A stretch of DNA of 25,399 nucleotides from an uncultured Pseudomonadota bacterium (GTDB taxonomy: Bacteria; Pseudomonadota; Gammaproteobacteria; Burkholderiales; Methylophilaceae): NCBI GenBank assembly GCA_903860085.1, contig CAIOPD010000019.1, positions 1 through 25,399 of the forward strand, read 5' to 3'. The translations under genes and the position numbers were made by a program. The notes beneath the pieces are model-generated. The model was not told where the DNA came from. It made no database searches and saw nothing but the letters and a program-made list of their open reading frames with translations. Shown here piece after piece: positions 1 to 7,410 of the stretch (within the stretch, counting starts at the first letter, position 1; each line of letters begins with the position of its first letter).

Positions 1-2498
1 AGCGTTTTACGCACATCAGGGCTAGCAGAAAAAGCGGTTACCACTAATGAAATAGGTGAAGTGACCGCTTTATTTTTTCCGCCCTCAGTCCACAGTGTTT
101 TCATGCTCATGGAATCTTTACCTACTGGGATACTAATACCCAGTTGCGGGCACAACTCCATACCGACGGCTTTCACCGTGGCATATAAAGCTGCATCTTC
201 ACCGTGATGCCCAGCTGGTGCCATCCAGTTTGCGGAAAGCTTCAAGTCACTTAAGTCTTCGATTAAACAAGCAGCGATATTGGTAATCGCTTCGCCTATT
301 GCCATTCGACCTGAAGCTGGCGCATTCACTAATGCAAGAGGTGCTTTTTCGCCAATGGCAAAAGCTTCTCCTCTGTAAGTGTCATAACCAGCAATTGTTA
401 CCGCCACATCAGATACTGGCACCTGCCAAGGACCTACCATTTGCTCACGGGCCACAAGCCCAGTCACTGAGCGGTCACCGATAGTGATCAAAAAAGTTTT
501 ATCGGCCACGCCAGGCAATCTTAATACACGTGCGGCCGCCTCTTTTAAATCAATACAGCTACTATCAAAAGCTTTTAAATTAGGAGTAGTGCTTGTAACA
601 TCGCGGGTCATTTTAGGTGGTTTACCTAGCAGTACAGATAAATCCATATCCACTGGCTTGTTGTTAAAATGGCTATCAGCAACGGTTAAGTGACGCTCCG
701 CCGTCGCATAACCTACTACTGCAAATGGGCAACGCTCGCGTTCACATATCGCTCGAAAACGCGGCAAGTCAGCCGGCAACACAGCCATCACATAACGCTC
801 TTGCGCCTCGTTACTCCACAACTCACGTGGAGACATGCCTGGCTCTTCATTATGTACATCTCGCAATTGAAATGCAGCGCCAACTCCAGCATCATTCACC
901 AATTCTGGGAAGGCATTAGAAATTCCACCTGCGCCAACATCATGAATACTTAATATTGGATTATGGTCACCTAACTGCCAGCAACGATCGATAACCTCCT
1001 GTGCACGTCGCTCTAGCTCCGGATTGCCACGCTGTACCGAATCAAAGTCCAGATTCTCGATATTGCTACCCGTATCCATGCTTGAAGCCGCGCTGCCACC
1101 GAGACCGATTAGCATGGCGGGTCCGCCTAGTTGGATCAATGCGGCGCCTGCTGGGATTGGATTCTTTTTAGAATGCTGGGCTGAGATATTGCCGATTCCT
1201 CCAGCCAACATAATAGGCTTATGGTAACCGCGTACCTCATCATTGATTTCGAGCTCAAAAGTACGGAAATAGCCTGCAATATTGGGACGTCCAAACTCAT
1301 TGTTATAAGCAGCGCCACCTAATGGGCCGTCTAGCATAATTTGCAACGGTGAGGCGATACGTCCAGGTTTGCCATAGACAGTTGACTCCCATGGCTGACC
1401 AAACTCTGGAATATTCAGATTAGATACAGAAAATCCAGTTAAACCCGCTTTAGGTTTAGAGCCACTACCCGTTGCACCTTCATCACGTATTTCACCTCCC
1501 GCACCTGTTGCTGCACCAGCAAATGGTGAAATCGCGGTAGGATGGTTATGCGTTTCCACTTTCATGATGTAGTGCATTTCTTCTTCTACATGATGATAAG
1601 CGTTGTCATCTTTTGGGTAAAAGCGCTTGGTTGCCACACCAGCTTGCCCAGCCACAATTGAAGAGTTGTCGGAATAGGCTACTACTGTACTGCCAGGATT
1701 GAGTTTGTGCGTATTGCGAATCATAGCGAATAAAGACATATCTTGCACTTGGCCATCAATAACCCAATCCGCATTAAATATTTTATGCCGACAGTGCTCA
1801 GAATTGGCCTGCGCAAACATCATCAACTCTACATCGCTAGGATTGCGTCCAATTTTGCAGAAATTTTCATATAAGTAGTCAACTTCATCTAGAGATAAAG
1901 CGAGCCCCATATTAGCGTTAGCTTGTGACAAAGCCGTCTTGCCTCCACCTAAAATATCAACTGTCGTTAATGGTGTCGGAGCGTCGCTATGGTAGAGCTT
2001 AGCTGCATCTTCTAAGTCCGTAAAGACGGTTTCTGTCATGCGATCTTGGATTAATGGCAATAATTGCTCAAGCTCACCCACGCTTAATTTTTTGCCGTTT
2101 TTAGTCTGCACGTAATAGGCAATACCGCGCTCTACGCGAAGCACCGCAGGCAAACCGCAATGTTGAACAATATCAGTAGCGCGCGAGGCCCACGGCGAAA
2201 TCGTACCAACTCTAGGTAACACCAAAAACAGCTCACCTTGGGCGTCTTCTTTCTGCATGGTGGGACCATAAGTCAGAATTTGTTGTAGCGTTTTTTGCTG
2301 TGCTTTGTCTAAGCGGAAGTCCTCATGACCAGAAAACTTCGTATCCACCCAAGCAAAATGCTGGAACTCCGCATAAAGATGCGTAATGTTGGAGCAAGCA
2401 CCTGCTAGTTTGGCTAATATTTTTTCAATACGGAATTGAGATAAAGCGGCACTGCCACGCAGGCAAACCATGTGTGTATGGGTCTGAGATTGGATCAT
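1..2498 (-). CDS. purL: Phosphoribosylformylglycinamidine synthase, N-terminal part (cut by window edge)
   Basis: PurL converts FGAR plus glutamine and ATP to FGAM, the fourth step of de novo purine synthesis, in the cytosol. The reading frame is open from an ATG at 2498 to the first base of the window, giving 832 codons; the family's long form is about 1,290 residues, so the glutaminase domain and the end of the synthetase are outside the window. It aligns by eye with E. coli PurL from the start (LRGSAALSQFRI). It carries MFAQANSEHCRHKIFNADW, METHNHPTAISPFAGAATG, GPLGGAAYNNEFGRP, KPIMLAGGIGN, SIHDVGAGG and IPVGKDSMSMKT in the expected order, with no frameshift found at the positions checked. 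The start lacks an obvious Shine-Dalgarno sequence; an internal ATG (residue 10, MVCLRGSAAL) is a possible alternative start. It is probably transcribed on its own from the extended -10 at 2536-2544. Confidence 0.97.
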   Translation of the reverse strand, partial: MIQSQTHTHMVCLRGSAALSQFRIEKILAKLAGACSNITHLYAEFQHFAWVDTKFSGHEDFRLDKAQQKTLQQILTYGPTMQKEDAQGELFLVLPRVGTISPWASRATDIVQHCGLPAVLRVERGIAYYVQTKNGKKLSVGELEQLLPLIQDRMTETVFTDLEDAAKLYHSDAPTPLTTVDILGGGKTALSQANANMGLALSLDEVDYLYENFCKIGRNPSDVELMMFAQANSEHCRHKIFNADWVIDGQVQDMSLFAMIRNTHKLNPGSTVVAYSDNSSIVAGQAGVATKRFYPKDDNAYHHVEEEMHYIMKVETHNHPTAISPFAGAATGAGGEIRDEGATGSGSKPKAGLTGFSVSNLNIPEFGQPWESTVYGKPGRIASPLQIMLDGPLGGAAYNNEFGRPNIAGYFRTFELEINDEVRGYHKPIMLAGGIGNISAQHSKKNPIPAGAALIQLGGPAMLIGLGGSAASSMDTGSNIENLDFDSVQRGNPELERRAQEVIDRCWQLGDHNPILSIHDVGAGGISNAFPELVNDAGVGAAFQLRDVHNEEPGMSPRELWSNEAQERYVMAVLPADLPRFRAICERERCPFAVVGYATAERHLTVADSHFNNKPVDMDLSVLLGKPPKMTRDVTSTTPNLKAFDSSCIDLKEAAARVLRLPGVADKTFLITIGDRSVTGLVAREQMVGPWQVPVSDVAVTIAGYDTYRGEAFAIGEKAPLALVNAPASGRMAIGEAITNIAACLIEDLSDLKLSANWMAPAGHHGEDAALYATVKAVGMELCPQLGISIPVGKDSMSMKTLWTEGGKNKAVTSPISLVVTAFSASPDVRKT

Positions 2499-2501
2499 TA
2501 A

Positions 2502-2538
2502 AATTCAGCTAAATAGGTGCAATTATTAAAGCTGAATT
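2502..2538. repeat. 9-bp perfect inverted repeat at the purL promoter/start
   Basis: AATTCAGCT (2502-2510) and AGCTGAATT (2530-2538) are exact inverted copies separated by 19 bp. One arm overlaps the candidate -10 and start point of purL; the other abuts the start codon. The layout suits an operator, or less likely a leader hairpin. It does not resemble the enterobacterial PurR box. Confidence 0.45.
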
Positions 2539-2544
2539 CTAACA
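2536..2544 (-). promoter_or_regulatory. Putative extended -10 promoter of purL
   Basis: On the minus strand the sequence is TGTTAGAAT, an extended -10 element (TGN followed by TAGAAT, 5 of 6 to TATAAT). It would start the transcript near 2530, about 30 nt before the purL ATG. No good -35 hexamer lies 16-18 bp upstream; that position overlaps the right part of the 2556-2584 hairpin. The same TGNTAGAAT form occurs before glgP. Confidence 0.4.
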
Positions 2545-2555
2545 GATTAGGGCTT

Positions 2556-2584
2556 GTTTAGCCGCTTGTTGTTTGCGGCTAAAC
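2556..2584. repeat. Intergenic hairpin, 10-bp perfect stem
   Basis: GTTTAGCCGC (2556-2565) and GCGGCTAAAC (2575-2584) are exact inverted copies around a 9-nt loop. Neither strand has a T-run after the stem, so it is not a classical intrinsic terminator. It lies about 107-135 nt after the glgP stop and just upstream of the purL promoter candidate, so it could still stabilise or end the glgP transcript. Confidence 0.6.
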
Positions 2585-2690
2585 CTAGAATATATTTACA
2601 GAAAAGCATATCGCTAGCCCCACAAAGAACCAGCCCTTGTTACCGGGATTTAAAGCCCACTTATAAGCACTAAGTTATGGACACTGGGCA

Positions 2691-5216
2691 TCACTTTTTA
2701 GAACTGGCTTTGGCTTTTTTGCTTTTATATGGGCTGACATGCCATATATTTTCTGCATATTCGCCTATGGCTCTGTCACTAGAAAACTTAGCCATATTCG
2801 CAACATTTAGAATAGCCAAGCGCGTCCACTCATCTTGGCTCTTATATAGTTTTGACACTTTTTCCTGCGCTTCAATATAACTGGCATAATCCGCTAGCAA
2901 TAGATATTGATCGCCGTTATTAAGAAGATTGTCGATAATTGGCTGATAACGATTTGGCTCATCCACCGAGAAGAATCCGCTACCAATCATATCCAGCACA
3001 CGTTTTAATTCTGGATTCGAATCGTAATATTCACGTGGGTTATATCCGTTAGCCTTAGCTGCCGCCACCTCAGCAGTGGTTAAACCGAATATGAATATAT
3101 TTTCATCACCCACCTCTTCTTTAATTTCAACATTGGCACCATCCAAAGTCCCGATGGTTAAGGCGCCATTTAATGCCATTTTCATATTGCCGGTACCAGA
3201 AGCTTCGGTCCCCGCAGTTGATATTTGTTCCGATAAGTCACTACCTGGGAATAGTATTTCTGCCGCTGAAACCTCATAGTTAGGGTAGTACACCACCTTC
3301 AATTGATCACCAACAGTCGGATCCTCATTCACAATCAAGGCGATATCGTTAATTAAGCGAATAATTTGCTTAGCCATCCAATAGCCAGGAGCCGCCTTAC
3401 CGCCAAAAATAATGGTGCGTGGCGTAATGTGCTTCTCACCGCTACGAATACGGTTATAAAGCGTAATGACGTGAAGCACATTAAGTAACTGGCGCTTATA
3501 TTCGTGTATACGCTTAATCTGCACATCAAATAAACTTTTCGTGTTGAGCTTAATGCCCGTTAGCTTCTCAATCGTCTCTGCCAAACGCACTTTGTTACCG
3601 TGCTTCACCTGTGCAAAGGCTTTTCTAAAGTCTGCATCATCTGCAAGAGGCGTTAATTTTTTAATATGGCTAAGATCTTTTTTAAATTCCTGACCAATCG
3701 CCAACTCGATCAAACTGGTCAAAGCTGGATTGGCTTGATTAAGCCAACGGCGTGGTGTAATCCCATTAGTTACATTCGTTAACTTACCGGGATAGATTCG
3801 GTCAAAATCAGCAAATAATGTAGTTTTTAGCAGCTCACTATGCAATGCAGCAACACCATTGACGGTATGACTACCAACCACGGCCAAATGCGCCATGCGT
3901 ACGCGTCGACCATGTGTTTCATCAATAATCGACACGCGCGTTAATAAATCAGCTTCGCCTGGGAAGTGATGATTTACCATATGCAGAAACTCACTGTTAA
4001 TCTGGTAGATAATTTCTAAGTGACGAGGAAGTAGATTACCAAAAAGATCGATAGACCAAGTTTCCAATGCTTCTGGCATTAAGGTGTGATTAGTGTATGA
4101 GAAAATCTTTAGCACTAATCCCCATGCTTGCGACCAAGGCAAATTATGATTATCAACTAGCTGATACATCATTTCAGCCACAGCAATCGCTGGATGCGTA
4201 TCATTAAGCTGAATTGCAATTTTATCCGGCAGTTGATTCCAGTCTTGTAGCGTTTTAATATCGTGTATCGACAAGAATCGGCGCAATATGTCTTGTATTG
4301 ATGCCGACACAAAAAAGTACTGCTGCTTTAATCTAAGTTCACGCCCTGATGCAGAAGCATCATTTGGGTATAGTACTTTTGAAATAGTTTCCGTTTCATT
4401 GCGCTCTTCAACTGCACGCACATAATTGCCGTCGTTAAAGTGGCGTAAATCAAACTCGCGAGTCGCCTTAGCTGACCATAAACGTAAGTTATTTACAGTA
4501 TCTGTACCATAGCCTGGTACCGGCACATCGTAAGCCATGGCCACCACGTGCTCAGCATCTAACCAGTACTGAATTTCACCATCGTCTTTAGGATATTTGA
4601 CGACATGTCCATAAAATTTGATGACGTAAGTGGCTTCTGGACGCTGGAACTCCCATACATTGCCATATCTCAACCAGTTATCCGGATTTTCAACCTGCTG
4701 ACCATTTTCTATAGTTTGCTTAAACATGCCATATTCATAGCGTATCCCGTAGCCTCCGGCAGGGATATCCATCGTTGCCATTGAATCTAAAAAACATGCA
4801 GCCAAACGTCCTAGACCACCATTACCTAGTGCCGCATCTGGCTCCATTTCTACGGTAGTTTCTAAATCACGTCCTAAAGCGACCAAACCATCACGCAACT
4901 CATCGTTAACGCCCAAATTTAGTGCGGCATTACTTAACATGCGCCCGATTAAAAACTCTAATGATAAATAATAAACACGCTTTGGATCATCACGGAAATA
5001 AGATTCAGCGGTTTTAATCCATCGCTCGACCACGCGATCACGTACGGCATGACTAGCGGCTGCATACCAATCTCTGGGCGTTGCCGCCTCTATAGTCTTA
5101 AATCCAGTGAAAGTTAAATGGTTCTGGAGACTTTGCTCAATCGGTGACAGCTTTGGCATTGCACTATGTTTAGACTTGCTAGATTTTTTGAGTTTGACGT
5201 TTGGCGTAATAGGCAT
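2691..5216 (-). CDS. glgP: Glycogen/starch/alpha-glucan phosphorylase
   Basis: This PLP-dependent GT35 enzyme releases glucose-1-phosphate from alpha-1,4-glucans such as glycogen. At 841 residues it is near the usual 800-850. Family signatures are in order: YYLSLEFLIGRML near residue 80, ALGNGGLGRLAACFLDSMAT, GYGIRYEYGMF, QLNDTHPAIAVAEMM, TNHTLMPEALETW, NVTNGITPRRWL, DVQIKRIHEYKRQ, and GTGNMKMALNGAL. In the last of these, K679 is the expected PLP-binding lysine. The C-terminus is Lys/Ser-rich, as is the first 20 residues. The ATG at 5216 has no clear Shine-Dalgarno; Met20 (MPKLSPIEQ) is an alternative start. No other glycogen gene is next to it, and it appears to be transcribed alone from the promoter candidate at 5251-5259. 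Confidence 0.97.
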   Translation of the reverse strand: MPITPNVKLKKSSKSKHSAMPKLSPIEQSLQNHLTFTGFKTIEAATPRDWYAAASHAVRDRVVERWIKTAESYFRDDPKRVYYLSLEFLIGRMLSNAALNLGVNDELRDGLVALGRDLETTVEMEPDAALGNGGLGRLAACFLDSMATMDIPAGGYGIRYEYGMFKQTIENGQQVENPDNWLRYGNVWEFQRPEATYVIKFYGHVVKYPKDDGEIQYWLDAEHVVAMAYDVPVPGYGTDTVNNLRLWSAKATREFDLRHFNDGNYVRAVEERNETETISKVLYPNDASASGRELRLKQQYFFVSASIQDILRRFLSIHDIKTLQDWNQLPDKIAIQLNDTHPAIAVAEMMYQLVDNHNLPWSQAWGLVLKIFSYTNHTLMPEALETWSIDLFGNLLPRHLEIIYQINSEFLHMVNHHFPGEADLLTRVSIIDETHGRRVRMAHLAVVGSHTVNGVAALHSELLKTTLFADFDRIYPGKLTNVTNGITPRRWLNQANPALTSLIELAIGQEFKKDLSHIKKLTPLADDADFRKAFAQVKHGNKVRLAETIEKLTGIKLNTKSLFDVQIKRIHEYKRQLLNVLHVITLYNRIRSGEKHITPRTIIFGGKAAPGYWMAKQIIRLINDIALIVNEDPTVGDQLKVVYYPNYEVSAAEILFPGSDLSEQISTAGTEASGTGNMKMALNGALTIGTLDGANVEIKEEVGDENIFIFGLTTAEVAAAKANGYNPREYYDSNPELKRVLDMIGSGFFSVDEPNRYQPIIDNLLNNGDQYLLLADYASYIEAQEKVSKLYKSQDEWTRLAILNVANMAKFSSDRAIGEYAENIWHVSPYKSKKAKASSKK

Positions 5217-5250
5217 CGCAATGGTTTCTATATGATTGATTTCAGGTGAT

Positions 5251-5259
5251 ATTCTAGCA
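5251..5259 (-). promoter_or_regulatory. Putative extended -10 promoter of glgP
   Basis: The minus strand reads TGCTAGAAT, an extended -10 element (TGN plus TAGAAT), which would start the glgP transcript about 30 nt before its ATG. The -35 position has no good hexamer, as expected for extended -10 promoters. It lies between the htpG terminator and glgP, which supports an independent glgP unit. Confidence 0.45.
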
Positions 5260-5310
5260 AAAATTATGCCTACTTACTTTGCGCCCAATCAATAACTTTA
5301 AAATTAAAAT

Positions 5311-5343
5311 AAAAAAGCCCACCTAACGAGATGTTAAGTAGGC
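5311..5343 (-). terminator. Intrinsic terminator of htpG
   Basis: On the minus strand an 11-bp stem (GCCTACTTAAC with GTTAGGTGGGC, two G-T wobbles) closes a 5-nt loop and is followed directly by six Ts. It begins 22 nt after the htpG stop codon. This is the clearest intrinsic terminator in the window. Confidence 0.9.
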
Positions 5344-5365
5344 CTCTTATGCGCAAGTCACATAC

Positions 5366-7264
5366 TTAGCTAATTAAACTGTTCATCCGTTTTACAAAGC
5401 TTGCAGGATCATTCAATAACCCACCTTCTGCCAGCAAAGCTTGGTCAAACAATACCAAGCTAAGATCGCTAAATACTGTCTCTGAAGTTTCAGCTTCAAG
5501 ACGTTTTACCAATTTATGTGTAGGATTAATTTCTAAGATAGGCTTGGTCTCCGGCGTATTTTGACCCGCGGCTTTAAGCATACGCGCCAAATTACCTGAC
5601 AAATCCTCAGCATCACTAATCAAACATGCTGGCGAGTCGGTTAATCTATGCGTGACCCGCACATCTTTCACTTGGTCGCCCAGCGTTTTCTTAATCCTAT
5701 CTAGCAAGCTTTTAGCTTCATCTTCAATTTTCTTATGAATTTCTTTTTCCGTATCGGATTCAAGCTTACCAAGATCCAGATCACCTTTTGCAATCGACTG
5801 TAACTTTTTCCCTTCAAAATCGGTCAAGCTTCCTAACAGCCATTCGTCAACACGATCAGACATTAACAAGACTTCAATGCCTTTTTTGCGGAAAATTTCT
5901 AGATGCGGACTATGTTGGGCAGCAGCAAAGCTATCGGCAGTAATATAATAAATCACCTCCTGTTCTGGCTGCATACGTGCAATATAGTCTTTGAGTGACA
6001 CCACTTGTGCGTCAGTATCGGCGTGAGTGGAGGCAAAGCGCAACAAAGTAGCAATTTTATCTTTATTGGCAAAGTCTTCACCAACACCTTCTTTTAACAC
6101 GCGGCCAAATTCTTTATAAAACGCAGCGTAATCTTCCGTTTTATTTTCAGCTAAATCCTCAAGTAAGCTTAATATTTTTTTTGTAGATCCTGCTTTAATC
6201 GCATCCACATCTCGGCTAGACTGCAAAATCTCGCGTGAGACATTTAATGGCAGGTCTGCACTATCAATCACCCCGCGAACAAAGCGCAAATATTGGGGCA
6301 TCAGCTTTTCAGCATCTTCCATTATAAATACGCGTTTTACATAAAGCTTAATGCCGTGGCGGCGTTCGCGGTCATAGAGATCAAATGGCGCCTTAGTTGG
6401 AATATACAGCAATGAAATATACTCTTGATTACCTTCAACTCGGCTATGACTCCAAGCCAATGGCGCTTCAAAATCATGCGAAACGTGCTTATAAAACTCT
6501 TTATACTCATCTTCGCTAATATCATTTTTATTGCGCGCCCACAAAGCTGATGCTCGGTTGACGGTTTCATCATCATCTGCCGCTACTTCCGCACCCTCTT
6601 TCCACTCACTTTTTTTCATCACAATCGGCAAAGTAATGTGGTCTGAATATTTTCGAATAATGGTTTTTAGTTTCCAATCGCTTAAAAACTCATCCTCACC
6701 ATCGCGAAGATGAAGAATAATTTCCGTACCACGAGCGGCCTTGTCAGCGGCTTCTAGTGTGAAGTCTCCTTCCCCAGAAGACTCCCAGCGCACAGCATCG
6801 GTTGCGCCGGCACGGCGTGTTATTAAAGTCACCTTATCAGCAATAATAAAAGATGAGTAAAAACCAACGCCAAACTGGCCAATCAAATTAGCATCTTTGG
6901 CTTGATCGCCAGTTAAAGCATTAAAAAACTCTTTAGTGCCAGATTTTGCAATGGTACCAATGTTAGCAATCACCTCATCGCGGGTCATGCCAATTCCATT
7001 GTCACTAATACTTAAAGTGCGCGCTTCCTTATCAAAAGCAACGCGAATTTTTAATTCACTGTCATCTTCATACAAAGCCCCATCAGCTAAGGCTTCAAAA
7101 CGCAGTTTGTCTGCAGCATCTGAGGCGTTAGAAATCAATTCACGTAGCACAATCTCTTTATTGCTATACAGCGAATGGATCATTAGTTGAAGTAACTGTT
7201 TTACCTCGGCCTGAAACGCCATCTTTTCTGGAGCTGGACTACTATTAGCGGTTTGTTTTGCCAT
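5366..7264 (-). CDS. htpG: Molecular chaperone HtpG (Hsp90)
   Basis: A cytosolic ATP-dependent chaperone of the Hsp90 family; 632 residues, against about 624 in E. coli. The N-terminal GHKL ATPase domain shows LRELISNASDAADKLR with the presumed catalytic E42 and Mg-binding N46, DNGIGM beginning at D88, and GQFGVGFYSSFI. The middle domain follows (PFDLYDRERRHGIKLYVKRVFI, LPLNVSREILQ). The C-terminal dimerisation region ends near NSLIS. A charged linker of the eukaryotic kind is absent. The ATG at 7264 has AGGA eight nt upstream. The first 14 residues are a short extra tail before MAFQAEVKQLL. Upstream is a candidate heat-shock promoter and downstream an intrinsic terminator, so it is a single-gene unit. 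Confidence 0.98.
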   Translation of the reverse strand: MAKQTANSSPAPEKMAFQAEVKQLLQLMIHSLYSNKEIVLRELISNASDAADKLRFEALADGALYEDDSELKIRVAFDKEARTLSISDNGIGMTRDEVIANIGTIAKSGTKEFFNALTGDQAKDANLIGQFGVGFYSSFIIADKVTLITRRAGATDAVRWESSGEGDFTLEAADKAARGTEIILHLRDGEDEFLSDWKLKTIIRKYSDHITLPIVMKKSEWKEGAEVAADDDETVNRASALWARNKNDISEDEYKEFYKHVSHDFEAPLAWSHSRVEGNQEYISLLYIPTKAPFDLYDRERRHGIKLYVKRVFIMEDAEKLMPQYLRFVRGVIDSADLPLNVSREILQSSRDVDAIKAGSTKKILSLLEDLAENKTEDYAAFYKEFGRVLKEGVGEDFANKDKIATLLRFASTHADTDAQVVSLKDYIARMQPEQEVIYYITADSFAAAQHSPHLEIFRKKGIEVLLMSDRVDEWLLGSLTDFEGKKLQSIAKGDLDLGKLESDTEKEIHKKIEDEAKSLLDRIKKTLGDQVKDVRVTHRLTDSPACLISDAEDLSGNLARMLKAAGQNTPETKPILEINPTHKLVKRLEAETSETVFSDLSLVLFDQALLAEGGLLNDPASFVKRMNSLIS

Positions 7265-7300
7265 GTTAAATTCCTGAATGAGTTTATTAATACTTAACCT

Positions 7301-7329
7301 TAATTAGGCTTTGTCATCAAACTTTCAAG
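7301..7329 (-). promoter_or_regulatory. Putative sigma-32 (heat-shock) promoter of htpG
   Basis: On the minus strand CTTGAAA (7329-7323) is followed after 14 bp by CCTAATTA (7308-7301). The first matches the sigma-32 -35 consensus CTTGAAA exactly; the second partly matches CCCCATNT. The spacing fits the family, and the predicted start lies about 30 nt before htpG, itself a known heat-shock gene. Confidence 0.6.
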
Positions 7330-7345
7330 TAGTCACTGCATAATA

Positions 7346-7364
7346 GAAACAATAATATTGTTTC
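7346..7364. promoter_or_regulatory. Perfect 19-bp palindrome between htpG and ppx
   Basis: GAAACAATAATATTGTTTC is a perfect inverted repeat of 9 bp around one central base. It lies upstream of the ppx -10 candidate and just upstream of the htpG -35, so a bound protein could affect either gene. I do not recognise it as the site of a known regulator. Confidence 0.5.
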
Positions 7365-7373
7365 AATAAAAGT

Positions 7374-7379
7374 TATAAT
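7374..7379 (+). promoter_or_regulatory. Putative -10 of the ppx promoter
   Basis: A perfect TATAAT lies 32 nt before the ATG at 7411. No TTGACA-like hexamer sits 16-18 bp upstream; that position falls inside the 7346-7364 palindrome, which hints at control by a bound protein. Confidence 0.45.
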
Positions 7380-7409
7380 CGCAAAAAATGAACAGCAATC
7401 GCAAAAAAT
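7377..7409 (+). repeat. Two 13-bp direct repeats in the ppx leader
   Basis: AATCGCAAAAAAT occurs at 7377-7389 and again at 7397-7409, a 20-bp period. The first copy overlaps the end of the -10 and the expected transcription start; the second ends one base before the first ATG of ppx. Confidence 0.7.
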
Positions 7410-7410
7410 T

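Larger units (their letters stand above)
2499..2690. other. glgP-purL intergenic region
   Basis: This 192-base gap holds a 10-bp hairpin (2556-2584), the likely purL promoter (extended -10, minus strand, 2544-2536) and a 9-bp inverted repeat beside the purL start. Nearer glgP, the minus strand has a weak GCCC...GGGC pairing followed by TTTAAAT (about 2650-2690), which is the only terminator-like sequence I see just after glgP. I see no credible gene in the gap. Confidence 0.6.

Noticed and set aside
1..2498. Possible broken purL, since several small frames on the opposite strand overlap it
   Set aside because: The minus-strand frame is open throughout the parts translated and matches PurL in order from its N-terminus; it is only cut by the window edge. 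The small plus-strand frames are antisense shadows.
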